Source of the DNA: Malurus cyaneus samueli
Taxonomy: Eukaryota > Chordata > Aves > Passeriformes > Maluridae
Direction of reading: 5' to 3'
Assembly (NCBI GenBank): GCA_009741485.1
Contig: CM019236.1
Span: 62,567,625-62,631,624, forward strand
DNA: 64,000 bases
A model generated the notes under the pieces. That model saw only the letters and a program-made list of their open reading frames with translations. It was not told where the DNA came from and did no database searches. Both the position numbers and the translations under genes were made by a program. Positions 1 to 10,682 of the stretch are shown piece after piece; position 1 is the stretch's first letter; every line of letters starts with the position of its first letter.

Positions 1-343
1 TCCAAAACATGTTGTCCTTGGAGGGGTATGTGGCGACAGCAACTGGGTGCTGATTTGGTGTGGAGAATTCTGCCTGCTGTTTATATTTTGTGTGCCCTCT
101 TGCTGAAGGCTCATGGAAAGGGAATTGTGATTGAGAGCCTGTCATTCAAGAAATGACTTCTCAGTTGAAATGAGGCTATGAAGTTTAATGCATTTTCTTA
201 GAAAACAAACCTTAAAATTGAAGTCAATTGTGTATGACATTTTTATTATGATTTCTGTGCAGAGTCTGTGCTGCTAAAAGTTACTTGAAAAGCAACATGT
301 CAGTAGATGGTTTTCACAGCTCAGTCTTTGTTGGTATTTATAG

Positions 344-3300
344 GAGGAGCCCAGATGTACAAGCAAAAGAAGAACTATGGAAACATATTCAGTAAGTACG
401 GTACTTTTAGGGTCTGAGAGATGCTTGGCTTGTCTTCAGTGTAGTTATTCGAATCCCCTCCACAGTGGCATCACATGGACTTAGTCACAGTAAATTATGT
501 GTGTGTTAATGACCTGCTGTGTGTAGAAGATCCTGCAGGTCACAGAGTGCGCTGAAGAAACATGACCACTGTCTGTAAATGAGTTATTAAAGAGTCATAC
601 ATCATTTTAGAGATTTACTCCTTTGTGGCTTCTGCAATGCCTTTGTTTGCAATACTAACACTGTTAGGATCACACCCCACTGCCCCTTAGTAAGACATTT
701 AACAATTCCAAAGCATATTCACTGTTTAGCACATATAATGTTCGTTATATTGGGAAGCAACAAGATCAGATTTGCAGGGAGGTGAGAGGAAGGTAGAACA
801 GGATGGGACATGCAGTTGAAGCAATCTAGGTGAACAAAAGAAGTTTCCTATTTTGATGTCAATATAGCTTCAGGGCTGACAACAGCTTGTTTTAGTAAAT
901 CTTTTCAGCTGGATATTAAAAAAAAAAAAAGGAACTTTTTGAACTTCCACTTACTGTTATATTTTTTACTTCTCCTAATCCTTTATAGGAAGGAGCTTGT
1001 GGATCCATCTGGCCTATCTGAGGAGCAGTTGAAAGAAATTCCGTACACTAAAGTAGAGTGAGTTTATGTCAGAATTTTTCTTTGTGTATATTAAAACCCC
1101 ACTTTTCTTACTTTATCGTGAACTCTGTCCTACTGAAACAGGAATGGGTTTACACATAATCTCTAAATTCTTGTCTATTTCAAATATCATCTAGGATGGG
1201 TCATGTGAGGATACTTAATAATCTTAAAATCTAAATTTTTCCTTTTCAAAATATGCAAAGTAAAAATTCATCTCATCTCTCCCTATCTCTTCCACACATT
1301 TGTGAACCTGTCTATATGTTCTGCATGTCTCCCTATAGCAGCCATGAATCTTTTTTATATTATAAACTACAGAACCAAGGAGAAGTGAATGCAAACAAGA
1401 AAATCCTTTTTTTCTTAGCCTTTTGCTTTGTTTTAAGTATTCTGATCATCCAAGGCGCTCTTTGACCTTTGCAATCCCTTCCTTGGCTTGTCATGGGCAG
1501 CTGCCAGGGCAAAGGTTTTTCTTTAAGACCCAACATCTATTTCACTGTGATAATTGCCCATTTGGGATTCCCGTGTCAGTGCAAGCAGCAGAATGTGGCA
1601 CAAATGGGATCTTGGGTTGCATTATAATGTGCTTCTACAACACCACTAGGCAGACAAGGCTGATACTAAGGATGTGTAAATTAAGGCATTCTTTATTAAA
1701 GTTTCATTCTCACATGGGCATGCCAGTTTGTGACCTTTGCTCTCTTAAAGCATTGAATTCCAAATACAGGCTGTTAAAAATAAAAGCATCAGCCCTTTAA
1801 ACTCAGCCAGTGCAAGAAGCCATCTGTCATAATTTAGTTAGAAAATAGACCTCTCAGTCTGCATTTGAATTTATGTTTTTTGCTGAAGATGTGGTTTACC
1901 AGCCCAGTGTTGGGAATTTTGTGTCTCCCTTAGGACTCAAGGCGACCCCATCCGCATCCGGCACTCACATTCCCCTCGCAGCTACCGGCAGTACCGGCGC
2001 TCCCAGTGCTCCGATGGCGAGAGATCTGTCCTGTCTGAAGTGAAGTATGTGAACCTGGGTATTAGCACTGGACTAGCCTTGTGGAGCTCAAAAGCTGTTT
2101 CAAGATCATGGTGATGAGAAGCAGCATAAACATGGCTCATTGGTGGCACAGAGTTCAGGCAAACTCCTAAATAGAGTATCTTCAGAGCTAAAAATGAGTG
2201 AAACAACTCCAAAAACAATTATGGTCTGTTGTGGGCCATGGTGACCTTCTTGATCCAGTCGGAAGGAGGAAAAACTGAAAAGGCTGAAACAAACCTGTAC
2301 TGCTCTTTAGTGGCAGGTCTGAAGTTGCCTAGGGGATGAGAATTCAGGAGCTGCTTTCCAGACACCTTCATACTTGAGAGAATTAAAATGTTATCTCTAT
2401 TAACTCTGCAATTTGTTTCATGGAAATTCTAGTACAACCCTCTTCATCAGTGGGTGGATCAATGTTTCCTAGAAGCCTGAAGAGTACTTATGAATGGAAA
2501 AGTGACAGCCCATTCTCAGTTGCAGCAAGGCCTTAAACATGTGAAAAGCAGTTCTCACCTGGAAGGCTAGTTTTAGCTGGATAGCACCTTGAAGGAGGTG
2601 TGGCACAACCATGATTTCAGGTGACACTTGTGTTTGTTGTGAGGGTGGTGAGGCCCTGGCACAGGTTGCCCCATGGCTGCCCTATCCCTGGAAGTGTTCA
2701 AGGCTGGTTGAATGGACTGGGATAGTGGAAGTTGTCCTTGCCAGTGGCAGGAGGCAGAAATTGGATGATTTTTAAGGTCCCTTCCAAACCAAACTAATCT
2801 GTGATTCAATGATATTGACTCAATTTTGGCTGCTTCTGAAGACAAGGAGAAGACAGGGATGGTATGGGCTATGCCCTGAAGGTGCCCACTGAGGATCAGC
2901 GTGACAGCTTTCAGATGTCTAGATTCAGATGATAAAAGCCTTTCAGATCTATAGAGATGTCTGTTTCAGTTTCATTATTCTTCCTCTGCACAGTTATAGT
3001 TTACTTCATTAAAGCAATTTGCATTTTGTGATATTGTAATTCCAGTGTCAAAACTGATCTGGTCCCTCCACTGCCTGTCACACGATCTTCAGATGGGAAA
3101 GGTCCCAGTGTCCAGTTGCCTCAACAGGTAAGTGATTGTACATCCTTTGCAATTTTCCTTTTTGCAGGAGGGAGAAATGGAGCGCTGTGCTTTATTTAAG
3201 ATGATCTTTGTTCTCCAGTGAAACGTAAAGATGAGATTATTTTCAGCATCAGTGTGAATTTTTGTATTTTACTTACATTTTGTATTTCAAAATACATACA

Positions 3301-4202
3301 ATTCTGTAACACATGCCCCTATGAACACTTTCTGCTTCTGTTGCTAGAGAACTCTTTCCCAGTTTGATGCATCCTTAAGATGCATCCCTGCTCCTCACAG
3401 AAGGAAAACTGACTTTTACAACTTCTTGCAGGTGTGCTTGTGACACTGTAGTCATCACATCGATTGTTCACCTCCCAAATACTTCATATTTTTTCCCCAA
3501 ATACTTCATATTTTTTAGGCTATTGGCATCTAAAAAGGACAGAACTTCTCTTTTCTTAATCTGACTTAGTCACTGTCTTTCATTTTATATTACACTACCA
3601 TAGCTCTCAATTTTGATAGTTTTATTGAACTTAAATCGTGAGAATCAGATTCTATTCAAAAGCATACAAAAGGAGAAGCAAAACATGGGAGTGAGAATTC
3701 CAGGTACTTACCTTGCCATACAATTATTGTTAAAATGTTCAGTGTCTACAAACACCTTCTTTTCCCTCTGCCCCAGGCTCCCTTGTAACAGTGGCCATTA
3801 ATTCCTTGTGAGTGTTTGCTTCCAGTATTTTCCTAATCAAATAATTAATTGTGGCATTTCCTGAATAAGCAATAGCACAAAGGGGCAGCAGCTGGCAGGA
3901 GGCAAGAATGGAAAAAATGTTCAAATAAAGGTATACACTTTAATATTCCTGGTGTGGTGTATATATGTATATGTAAGTTGCTATGCCCATGGCTGAAGGC
4001 TTTCATAGCAACAATTAGCAAAATACTGTTTAAATTCTGCTGTATCTTTTCATTAATATGTTTAATTTGTTCTCTTCAGAGACAGAATGGATCTAAAGAC
4101 AGCCTAACAGGAGAAACATCTTTGCTATCCACTAACAATGGGAAACCCACCACTAAAGTCATAAAAACTGTACAGGTGTCACGCTTCAGGGTGGAGGCTT
4201 GA
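344..4202 (+). CDS. C-terminal five coding exons of a + strand multi-exon gene (partial, 5' end outside window)
   Basis: Five exons join in frame: 344-391, 989-1057, 1934-2044, 3046-3127 and 4080-4202. Each has an AG acceptor and a GT donor (GTAAGT after 391, GTGAGT after 1057, GTATGT after 2044, GTAAGT after 3127), and every junction phase fits (2, 2, 2, 0). The joined tail is hydrophilic and runs from a helical, charged start ([16 protein letters not shown]) through [20 protein letters not shown] and a basic, serine-rich stretch ([20 protein letters not shown]) to a proline patch ([12 protein letters not shown]) and the end [10 protein letters not shown], with TGA at 4200-4202. It has no membrane segment or catalytic motif, so it looks like the disordered tail of a cytoskeletal or junctional scaffold. 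A PLEKHA5/6/7-type protein is my best guess, but from memory only and unproven. The exon calls are firm; the name is not. Confidence 0.85.
2560..2815 (+). mobile_element. CR1 LINE 3' fragment, sense, 5'-truncated, inside an intron
   Basis: The stretch GTGAGGCCCTGGCACAGG, then CCCTGGAAGTGTTCAAGG, then TTTAAGGTCCCTTCCAAACC and TGTGATTCAATGAT is the standard 3' end of avian CR1. It is truncated at the 5' side and diverged. It lies between exons 1934-2044 and 3046-3127 of the host gene, in the same orientation. Any open frame here is a by-product of the repeat. Confidence 0.85.
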
Positions 4203-4955
4203 CTGATAATTGAAGATGGTGAATGGATTTTGGTCTTTGGAAAGTGAGAATTTGTTTATGTTGTAAGAGAAGGAACTGAAGCTGACATGGGAGTCATTTA
4301 TTCATGACACCAGGAAGTGCAGCCTGCATGCTGGAAAGACCAAGCAATGCTTTTATCACCCTTCTAGTGGTGTGACTGACTGGGGACAAGCTGCCTGATA
4401 GACAACCAAAAAGAAAAGTCTTGGCAAAACTGAAAGATCAGCAGCTACATTTCCAAAAAATGAACAACAACAAGAAAAAAAAAATTGCTGCAACAAAACA
4501 GGCTTTGTGGTCTGCTCTGTAACTGAATAGCCTTGTTCCAAAAAGTGACTGTTAACTGACATGATCAGGATCAGATGCTTCAAGAAAGTAAAACAGTCAT
4601 ATTTTTGGTCAATTGTGCAATACAGTGTGATATGGGGAAATAATCTTCACAATTTTATATGGGGATCAACTTATGTCCTGAGATACAAGGGCAGATAGCT
4701 CTTACAAGTTTTGTTTTAGCCCAGCACAATAACAAATGCTCATGTTGTTAACACACATTTTGACTCAACTCATTTCAGCTCAAGAACAATAGACTCTGTA
4801 ACACACTGCAGCAGTGCATTCCGGGGGTGATACAGTCTTGCTTTCCTTTGGGCAGGCTTTAAGTGTTCTAAATGCTGAATGTCCTTTTGTGTAGAGGGAC
4901 TACTTAAACAAACATTCCATACCATAGAAATAAATTGGAAAATTTATAGTAAAGC
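4203..4955 (+). other. 3' UTR of the gene ending at 4202, with polyadenylation signal
   Basis: Non-coding sequence follows the TGA. A canonical AATAAA lies at 4929-4934, giving a UTR of about 750 bases. The UTR contains A-rich runs, and I see no second long open frame on the same strand. The exact cleavage point is inferred. Confidence 0.5.
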
Positions 4956-5067
4956 ATACTGGAAACTGGGGAATATAAAGTGACCCACCATATTAAGACT
5001 GCTTAGCAAGGCATTTCAGTGCTGGTTAAATAACTTGTGAGTAGCATTTAGACAGCTAGCAATAGCT

Positions 5068-5069
<2 letters not shown>

Positions 5070-5101
<32 letters not shown>

Positions 5102-5113
5102 TCTTTTTTTTTT
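5070..5113. repeat. Poly-T tract at the left edge of copy A
   Basis: This is an almost pure T tract with two interrupting C bases. Its partner at the other end of the structure is the poly-A run at 22780-22794. Homology between the arms stops at these two homopolymers, while the flanks outside do not match each other. A homopolymer at both edges is where long-read assemblies commonly break or are joined. Confidence 0.8.
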
Positions 5114-8100
5114 AACTAGATTAGCAAAATCTGCCTTAATCTCTTTTCAATATAAATAATCTACACTTTTCTCTGAGGCCATTCTGTCTGTGTTAAATTA
5201 ACAAAGGCAGTATTTCAGGTATGATAACTATAATTTTTTTTATTGTTCTGGTAGGAATACTAAGTTTTAATGATGCTGCACATTGAGTGGGTTATCTCCT
5301 TATACATATCTGAAGTGATGCCTGGTTCTTCTCTTGTCCTATCACTTCATACAAATATCTGAAAATCATTTTTCTGCTTCCCATTTGTCCACAGTCAGCA
5401 AATGGATGAGCCTTCGGGTGTTGCTGTCTTACTATGGAGCTTAGCAAAGTCCTTTATGTTATGAAAGCAATTTTTGTCAAGTGTAATTGTCAACTCAATA
5501 TTAAATTTATCAAAGAGCATTGTAAACAGCTGTAGAACCCACGTGCCTTTCCCACATCTGTCCCTCCCACACTCAACCCCAATCCAACAAGATTTGCAGC
5601 GATCCTGTGTCTTTCACTCTGAGCAACACTAGGGACCTGCAGCCTAGTCAGAAAAGCAACACTGCTTGAGAACTGGAGTTAGCATAAAGTGTCTAAATTA
5701 CTTATACAGGCATGGGATTGCTAACACACATTTTAAGGCTAAACTGGTAAGTGAAATGCTACACAAAGTGTTTGATTTTCCACATTTTCTTCATTGTTTC
5801 ATGATCTGAGGTAGTCAGGTGTGTGTTACCAGCCAGGGTGGCAGCCATGCAGTTTGTGTGTTCCTATCACCATATGGATTGTTCTGCAGGTTGGGAAATG
5901 CTGCATCCTGCCAGGGAAGGCAGATTCACTTGACACTTTTCTTTGGTCATTTACTTGGGACAGGTCTGCTTCTACAGTGTCAGTGAGCAAATCTAAGGGA
6001 AGGAGAGAGTTAGAACTGTTCTGCAGTAAAATTTCTGTTTTTATTGAGGTTTTTCAGAATTTTTTGAATGTACTGTGGATTTAATTCTAGGACATTGTTG
6101 GCCTTGGTTGAAAGTATTTGATATGTTTTGTAAGTTTGTGAAATGGTTTCATGTCATTGCTCCAACTTAAGGGGACTCTTTAAGATGTGTTTATGACCTT
6201 GTGTAGTATTGTTGCAAACAACAGTTAAAAAACCCCTAACTAAACAAAAAGAAAAACCAAAAAACAAAAGTCCAAACCCAAACCACAAAAAAACCCCTGA
6301 CCAGCCCTTAGAAAAAACATCACTGTGGCAAAATGTTTTGAGAGCATCACAATCTTCTTGAAGACTACTGAAATATGACAAAGCTATGTAAGAACTGGCC
6401 ACTGCTAGAGTGTCTGCAATGAAAACCACTCCCTGTTTATTTGAGGTATTCCAGCTTGAAAAATCACACAGCTACATTGCTTGTAGCTTGCTGCTTTCTA
6501 AATCATTATCTTTAGTCTGCTATCCTTACCCAGGCACAGGGAAGCAGCACACATCTACTACTGCAGGAGGATTTGTGTTGTTACTATTTGAGAATTATCT
6601 GTGCGTAGTGTTCCAATCTTGCCAATCTTTAAATATTCATCAAGACGAAGGTTTACATCCTTCTTCATGTTTCCCATATGTTGTCATCTTCTTGTGAACT
6701 TTCCTGTGTTATTGCAGGATGCCATCAGCCAAGTGTGTGGCATTTTACTGCACTACATCAGAAAATAGGCTTCTGTCTAGTCTAATAGTGAAAGGTTTCA
6801 ATTCTCAAGTCACTGGAGCATTGTTTCACCATCAAGCCAACTTTTTTGCATTTAAATGAGAAGTTTACAGAGAGAACCCTGGATTTGAGTTGGTGGTCTT
6901 CTCTCTGGTGAGACTCTCTGGTGGAAGCAGGTTTTTAGCAAGTCTGATATTAGCCTGGGCCACTACAATATAGTTTTTGTATCCACAAAAGAAAGATTAA
7001 AGATATAATGCCTCTATTACACATTTTCTGTGCCAAAATAAGGTGGAACTTACAACAAGGACATCCCTGTCAACTAATAGTACAGAAAAGGAAATTTCTT
7101 CCGTATATGTGATCCTCCTTTCCCTTCAAGTTTATTTTCCTCGATCATTTGAGGAAAATCACCTTTTCTTCTATCTTTTAATTTTTGTGAGAGACACACA
7201 CAAGTTACCAATCACTGAGAGCACTTACTGTGTCACAGCTATGCTTTGTAGACCTAAACCAGCCCAACATGTCTAAGTGACTGGCCCCTTACAGCTCTGA
7301 GCTGTATCTTGCCCTCTCTACAGTTGCTATTCTTCTCCAGCCCTCCTGGGGCATTCACTGCCTAGAGGCAGTTGCAATTTCAGACCTGGAGTCTGGATGG
7401 CAATCTAAAATATTTTTGCATCCTGATGAGTCAGGTAAAAGACATGAGACGCATAACTGTGTCAGGGAAAGTTTACCCTGGGGTTGAATGCTGTATGGAT
7501 CTGTACTCACTTGGACAAAACACTGGTATTTGAGGCATTCTCATACTAGTTCTCCTAACTGATCTCCGGCCAACAATTTTAACTCTGTGCTTCTGCCTTT
7601 ACCTCTTCTGAGACTTCAGTAAGTGCTAAGCATTGGTAATTTATAGAACTGTCACTAATGGGAACGACAACATAACCTTTTTTGAAATACGTATTTTATA
7701 TAATATAGGGTTTGCCAACCATGGCACAAAAGCATTTTTGTATATCCTGTACTGGTTACTTTGCTTAGTTAGCTGGTTTCTTTCATGAGGAACCAGCCTT
7801 GACCTGCTGTTTTCTACACTGGACTTCGTAACAGTATCACTAACTCTGCAACTTGTTTTCCAATCAAGCTCATGATATTGATGATATTGATTGAAAAGTA
7901 ATTTCCATTCAAGTTGCCAAATCCATTCCCTTTGGTCATCTTCAAGAAGGTAAATACTGAATAGTCAGCATGTTTTCTTTTGGGAAGATCTGTTTAATTC
8001 AAAACTCCCTAGAAAAGTGTTTGAAAACAACATATATGAACATAACAATGTGATCCATGTGTTTTGTGTACATTAAGTATTCATGAAGCAACTGTGTGCT

Positions 8101-8222
8101 TTATTTTAAATTGAGTTTGATAGATGGCTGTGTCAATACTTGTGCCCAGGTTATTTAAAAATCAAGTAAAACTTGAATTTTTAGGGCATTCCATGGTTGC
8201 CTATGTGTCTTATTTACATTAC

Positions 8223-8601
8223 ACAAAGGAGCAAAGCCTTCAGAAACAGATTCATTTGACACCACCATCTGGTAGAAACAGGTGTAGTACCAATTAAAAT
8301 CCACTTGAGGATACAGCTTCCCCAGATTAAGTATTTTATCTTGTAGTAGGAGGTTGTCAGTGTAAGCTTTGTATTTCCAGTGCACATCTGTACCAGTTTC
8401 CTTTCTCACCAAAAAATCACCAGAGAGCAGCAGCAGATGATGTAAGCTGTCAAAGCAAACACACAGACACTGAGCCAGTGTGGCAGGCACTCTCTCCTTA
8501 ACGTGTCTGATTTTTCTCCTGTTTTTGTTCTCCAGAGTAAGAGTTGTGGGCTGACTTTGGCTGGACACCAGGTGCCCACCAAGCTGCTCCACACTCCCCT
8601 C
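8223..8601 (-). CDS. Copy-A counterpart of the coding-like segment at 19294-19670
   Basis: On the minus strand this 379-base segment follows a pyrimidine-rich tract ending in AAG and ends at GTAATG or GTAAAT. The second half reads without interruption through GTDVHWKYKAYTDNLLLQDK and FNWYYTCFYQMVVSNESVSE. Compared with copy D it has one base more early, one base fewer in the middle, and two bases more (AATCT against ATT) that keep the later frame open. No family is recognised. It cannot be decided from here which copy is correct; if A is an assembly duplicate this is not a second gene. Confidence 0.3.
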
Positions 8602-8682
8602 CTTAATAGGATGGGGGAGGGGGAGAAAATTAGATGGAAAAAAATCCTACTGGGTCAATATAAAGGAGTTAATTAAAGCAGA

Positions 8683-8685
<3 letters not shown>

Positions 8686-8720
<35 letters not shown>
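8686..8720. repeat. Poly-A tract (35 bases) in copy A
   Basis: This is an uninterrupted A run, mirrored by the 37-base T run at 19174-19210 in copy D. The length difference is what homopolymer miscalling or slippage would give. Confidence 0.9.
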
Positions 8721-8725
<5 letters not shown>

Positions 8726-10682
8726 AACCTGAACTATTTATTTTCAACTTCCAATCAGCACATGATGCCCATCCAATTCCTGAGAAGTAGGGTTTCAGTA
8801 CACATAGTAGTTATTCCAGAACATGAACAAAAGAATGAACCCTCCCTTCCTTATTCCTTTCTCTCCCATTTTTATTGTTGAGCATAATCTTATGGTCTGA
8901 TATTTCTTTTCAAGGGTACAATTCAGTTAGCCAGTCACACAAAATAAAAGGCAGTCCTAATGTTTAACACTATACTTCACGTTTACCAGCATTATTATTT
9001 AAGAAATCTGTGACCCTTGCACCCACCTATTCCTCTCTCTATCCCACTTTTCCCCTGTACCATAAAACCTTTATTACACATTAAAGCTTGGGGTTCTACA
9101 TTTTTTTCAGTTGAAAGCTAATTAACATTTTAGATACCCATCCAAATCTGGCTAAATTTAAAAAAGCTACTCCTGCTGTTCTTACACTTCCAAGAACAAA
9201 TGCCTATGAGAAAAACTCCTCAACAGATGGTATCTTTAGGGAATGTAATCCCTAACAAAATCCCTAAACTTTCAAGTGCATCCAATAATTACATGCTGGA
9301 TCACTAAAAATTAATTAGTCTTGCCTAAACCTCCTATTCCTCTTGACAAACCAAAAACAACCTTACTCTTAGAATTTGTGTAAGTAGCATACTTATGTTA
9401 GTACTGAAAAAAATCAGACATTGCAAGATAAATCAATTTTATCAGAAGATCAAAGGCTAAAATTTTGTATGTTAAGTCCTCCTGAAAAAATAAGCAGCAA
9501 TTCCAATTATCAAGAGTATTGCACTCCAAGTCAAGTTGAAGTACCATATGATGTAGCTGGTCAAGGTGATAATAATAAAACAAGCTTGCTGTTCTCCATG
9601 TCAGAGAAACACCTTTTCTGCTATTTTTAAACCCAGATTTGCTGTATTTCTATTTTTTAATTTTCTACTTTTGCTCACCACCATACAAATCGCAGCAACC
9701 CTATCTCTAAATGCTACAGGGGGCCATGGTTTAAGTCATCACATCCCAAACAGTTAGCAAATCCTAGGATTTGTTTCATAGAAAGGGGTGCATTGGTATC
9801 CCAACAGTTACACAGAGGAAGTCAAATAGAAGCAACTCGTACTAAAGCTTGGGAAACAAAGAAATTCTGAGAACAGAAACATAAATCTTTATTTTTTATC
9901 TACACAAACATTACTAGGCATTGCCACAATGAAGTTAAATACACTTCATGTATTTACTTGTGTATTTACATTTACTACATGAAGGCTTAATGGTCCTAAT
10001 TAATTTTATAGTTTTTTGTTTCTTAGGGAGGAGTGTTGCACAGAAGCCATTCCTCTCAGCTGGTTCTAACAATTGTACTAGGGAAAAAAAGAAACAGAAT
10101 GTGAGACTAGACACATGTAGCACACAACTCTTTTCAGGAACATCCCCTAAATCCCCAGGACTGATACAAAATTACAATGATCAGCTTCTCCTCATCCCTT
10201 GGGGAAAGAAGAAAAAGCGTAAAATGTGCAAATGTAGTTTTTAAAGACCTGGCGTGCAAGAGAGGCTCTTTGCCCACCTAAGCGAGAATTCAGATGGTAA
10301 CCACAAACTGCCGGAAGTAATAACATTTTGTAGTACTAATCATGCATACAATATGACTGCATTATAAAACAGTCTGAGAATAGTAAGCCAATAATACACA
10401 GTATTTACTAATGTTAGATTGGCATCTGGGTTACTGGATACATTACTAGTAAGGGCTTGCACAAACATTTCTCTTTCCAGAGTTGAACAGGTTCACACAA
10501 AGAGTGCCCACCCTACCCTTCAGCACTGCAAAAGTCCCCAGTGTTTGTGGTGTTAAATGATGAATTTCACGGGCTCATGTCTTACCAGCAGCAATGGTAA
10601 AGCATTCAGTTCATCTCTGTTGCTCAAGTAAATTTTCACATTGCATTGATGAAACTTTCTGATGTAGGTATTTTCAAGAGCA

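Noticed and set aside
2573..2845. Minus-strand open frame over the CR1 copy.
   Set aside because: It lies inside the repeat and runs antisense to it.
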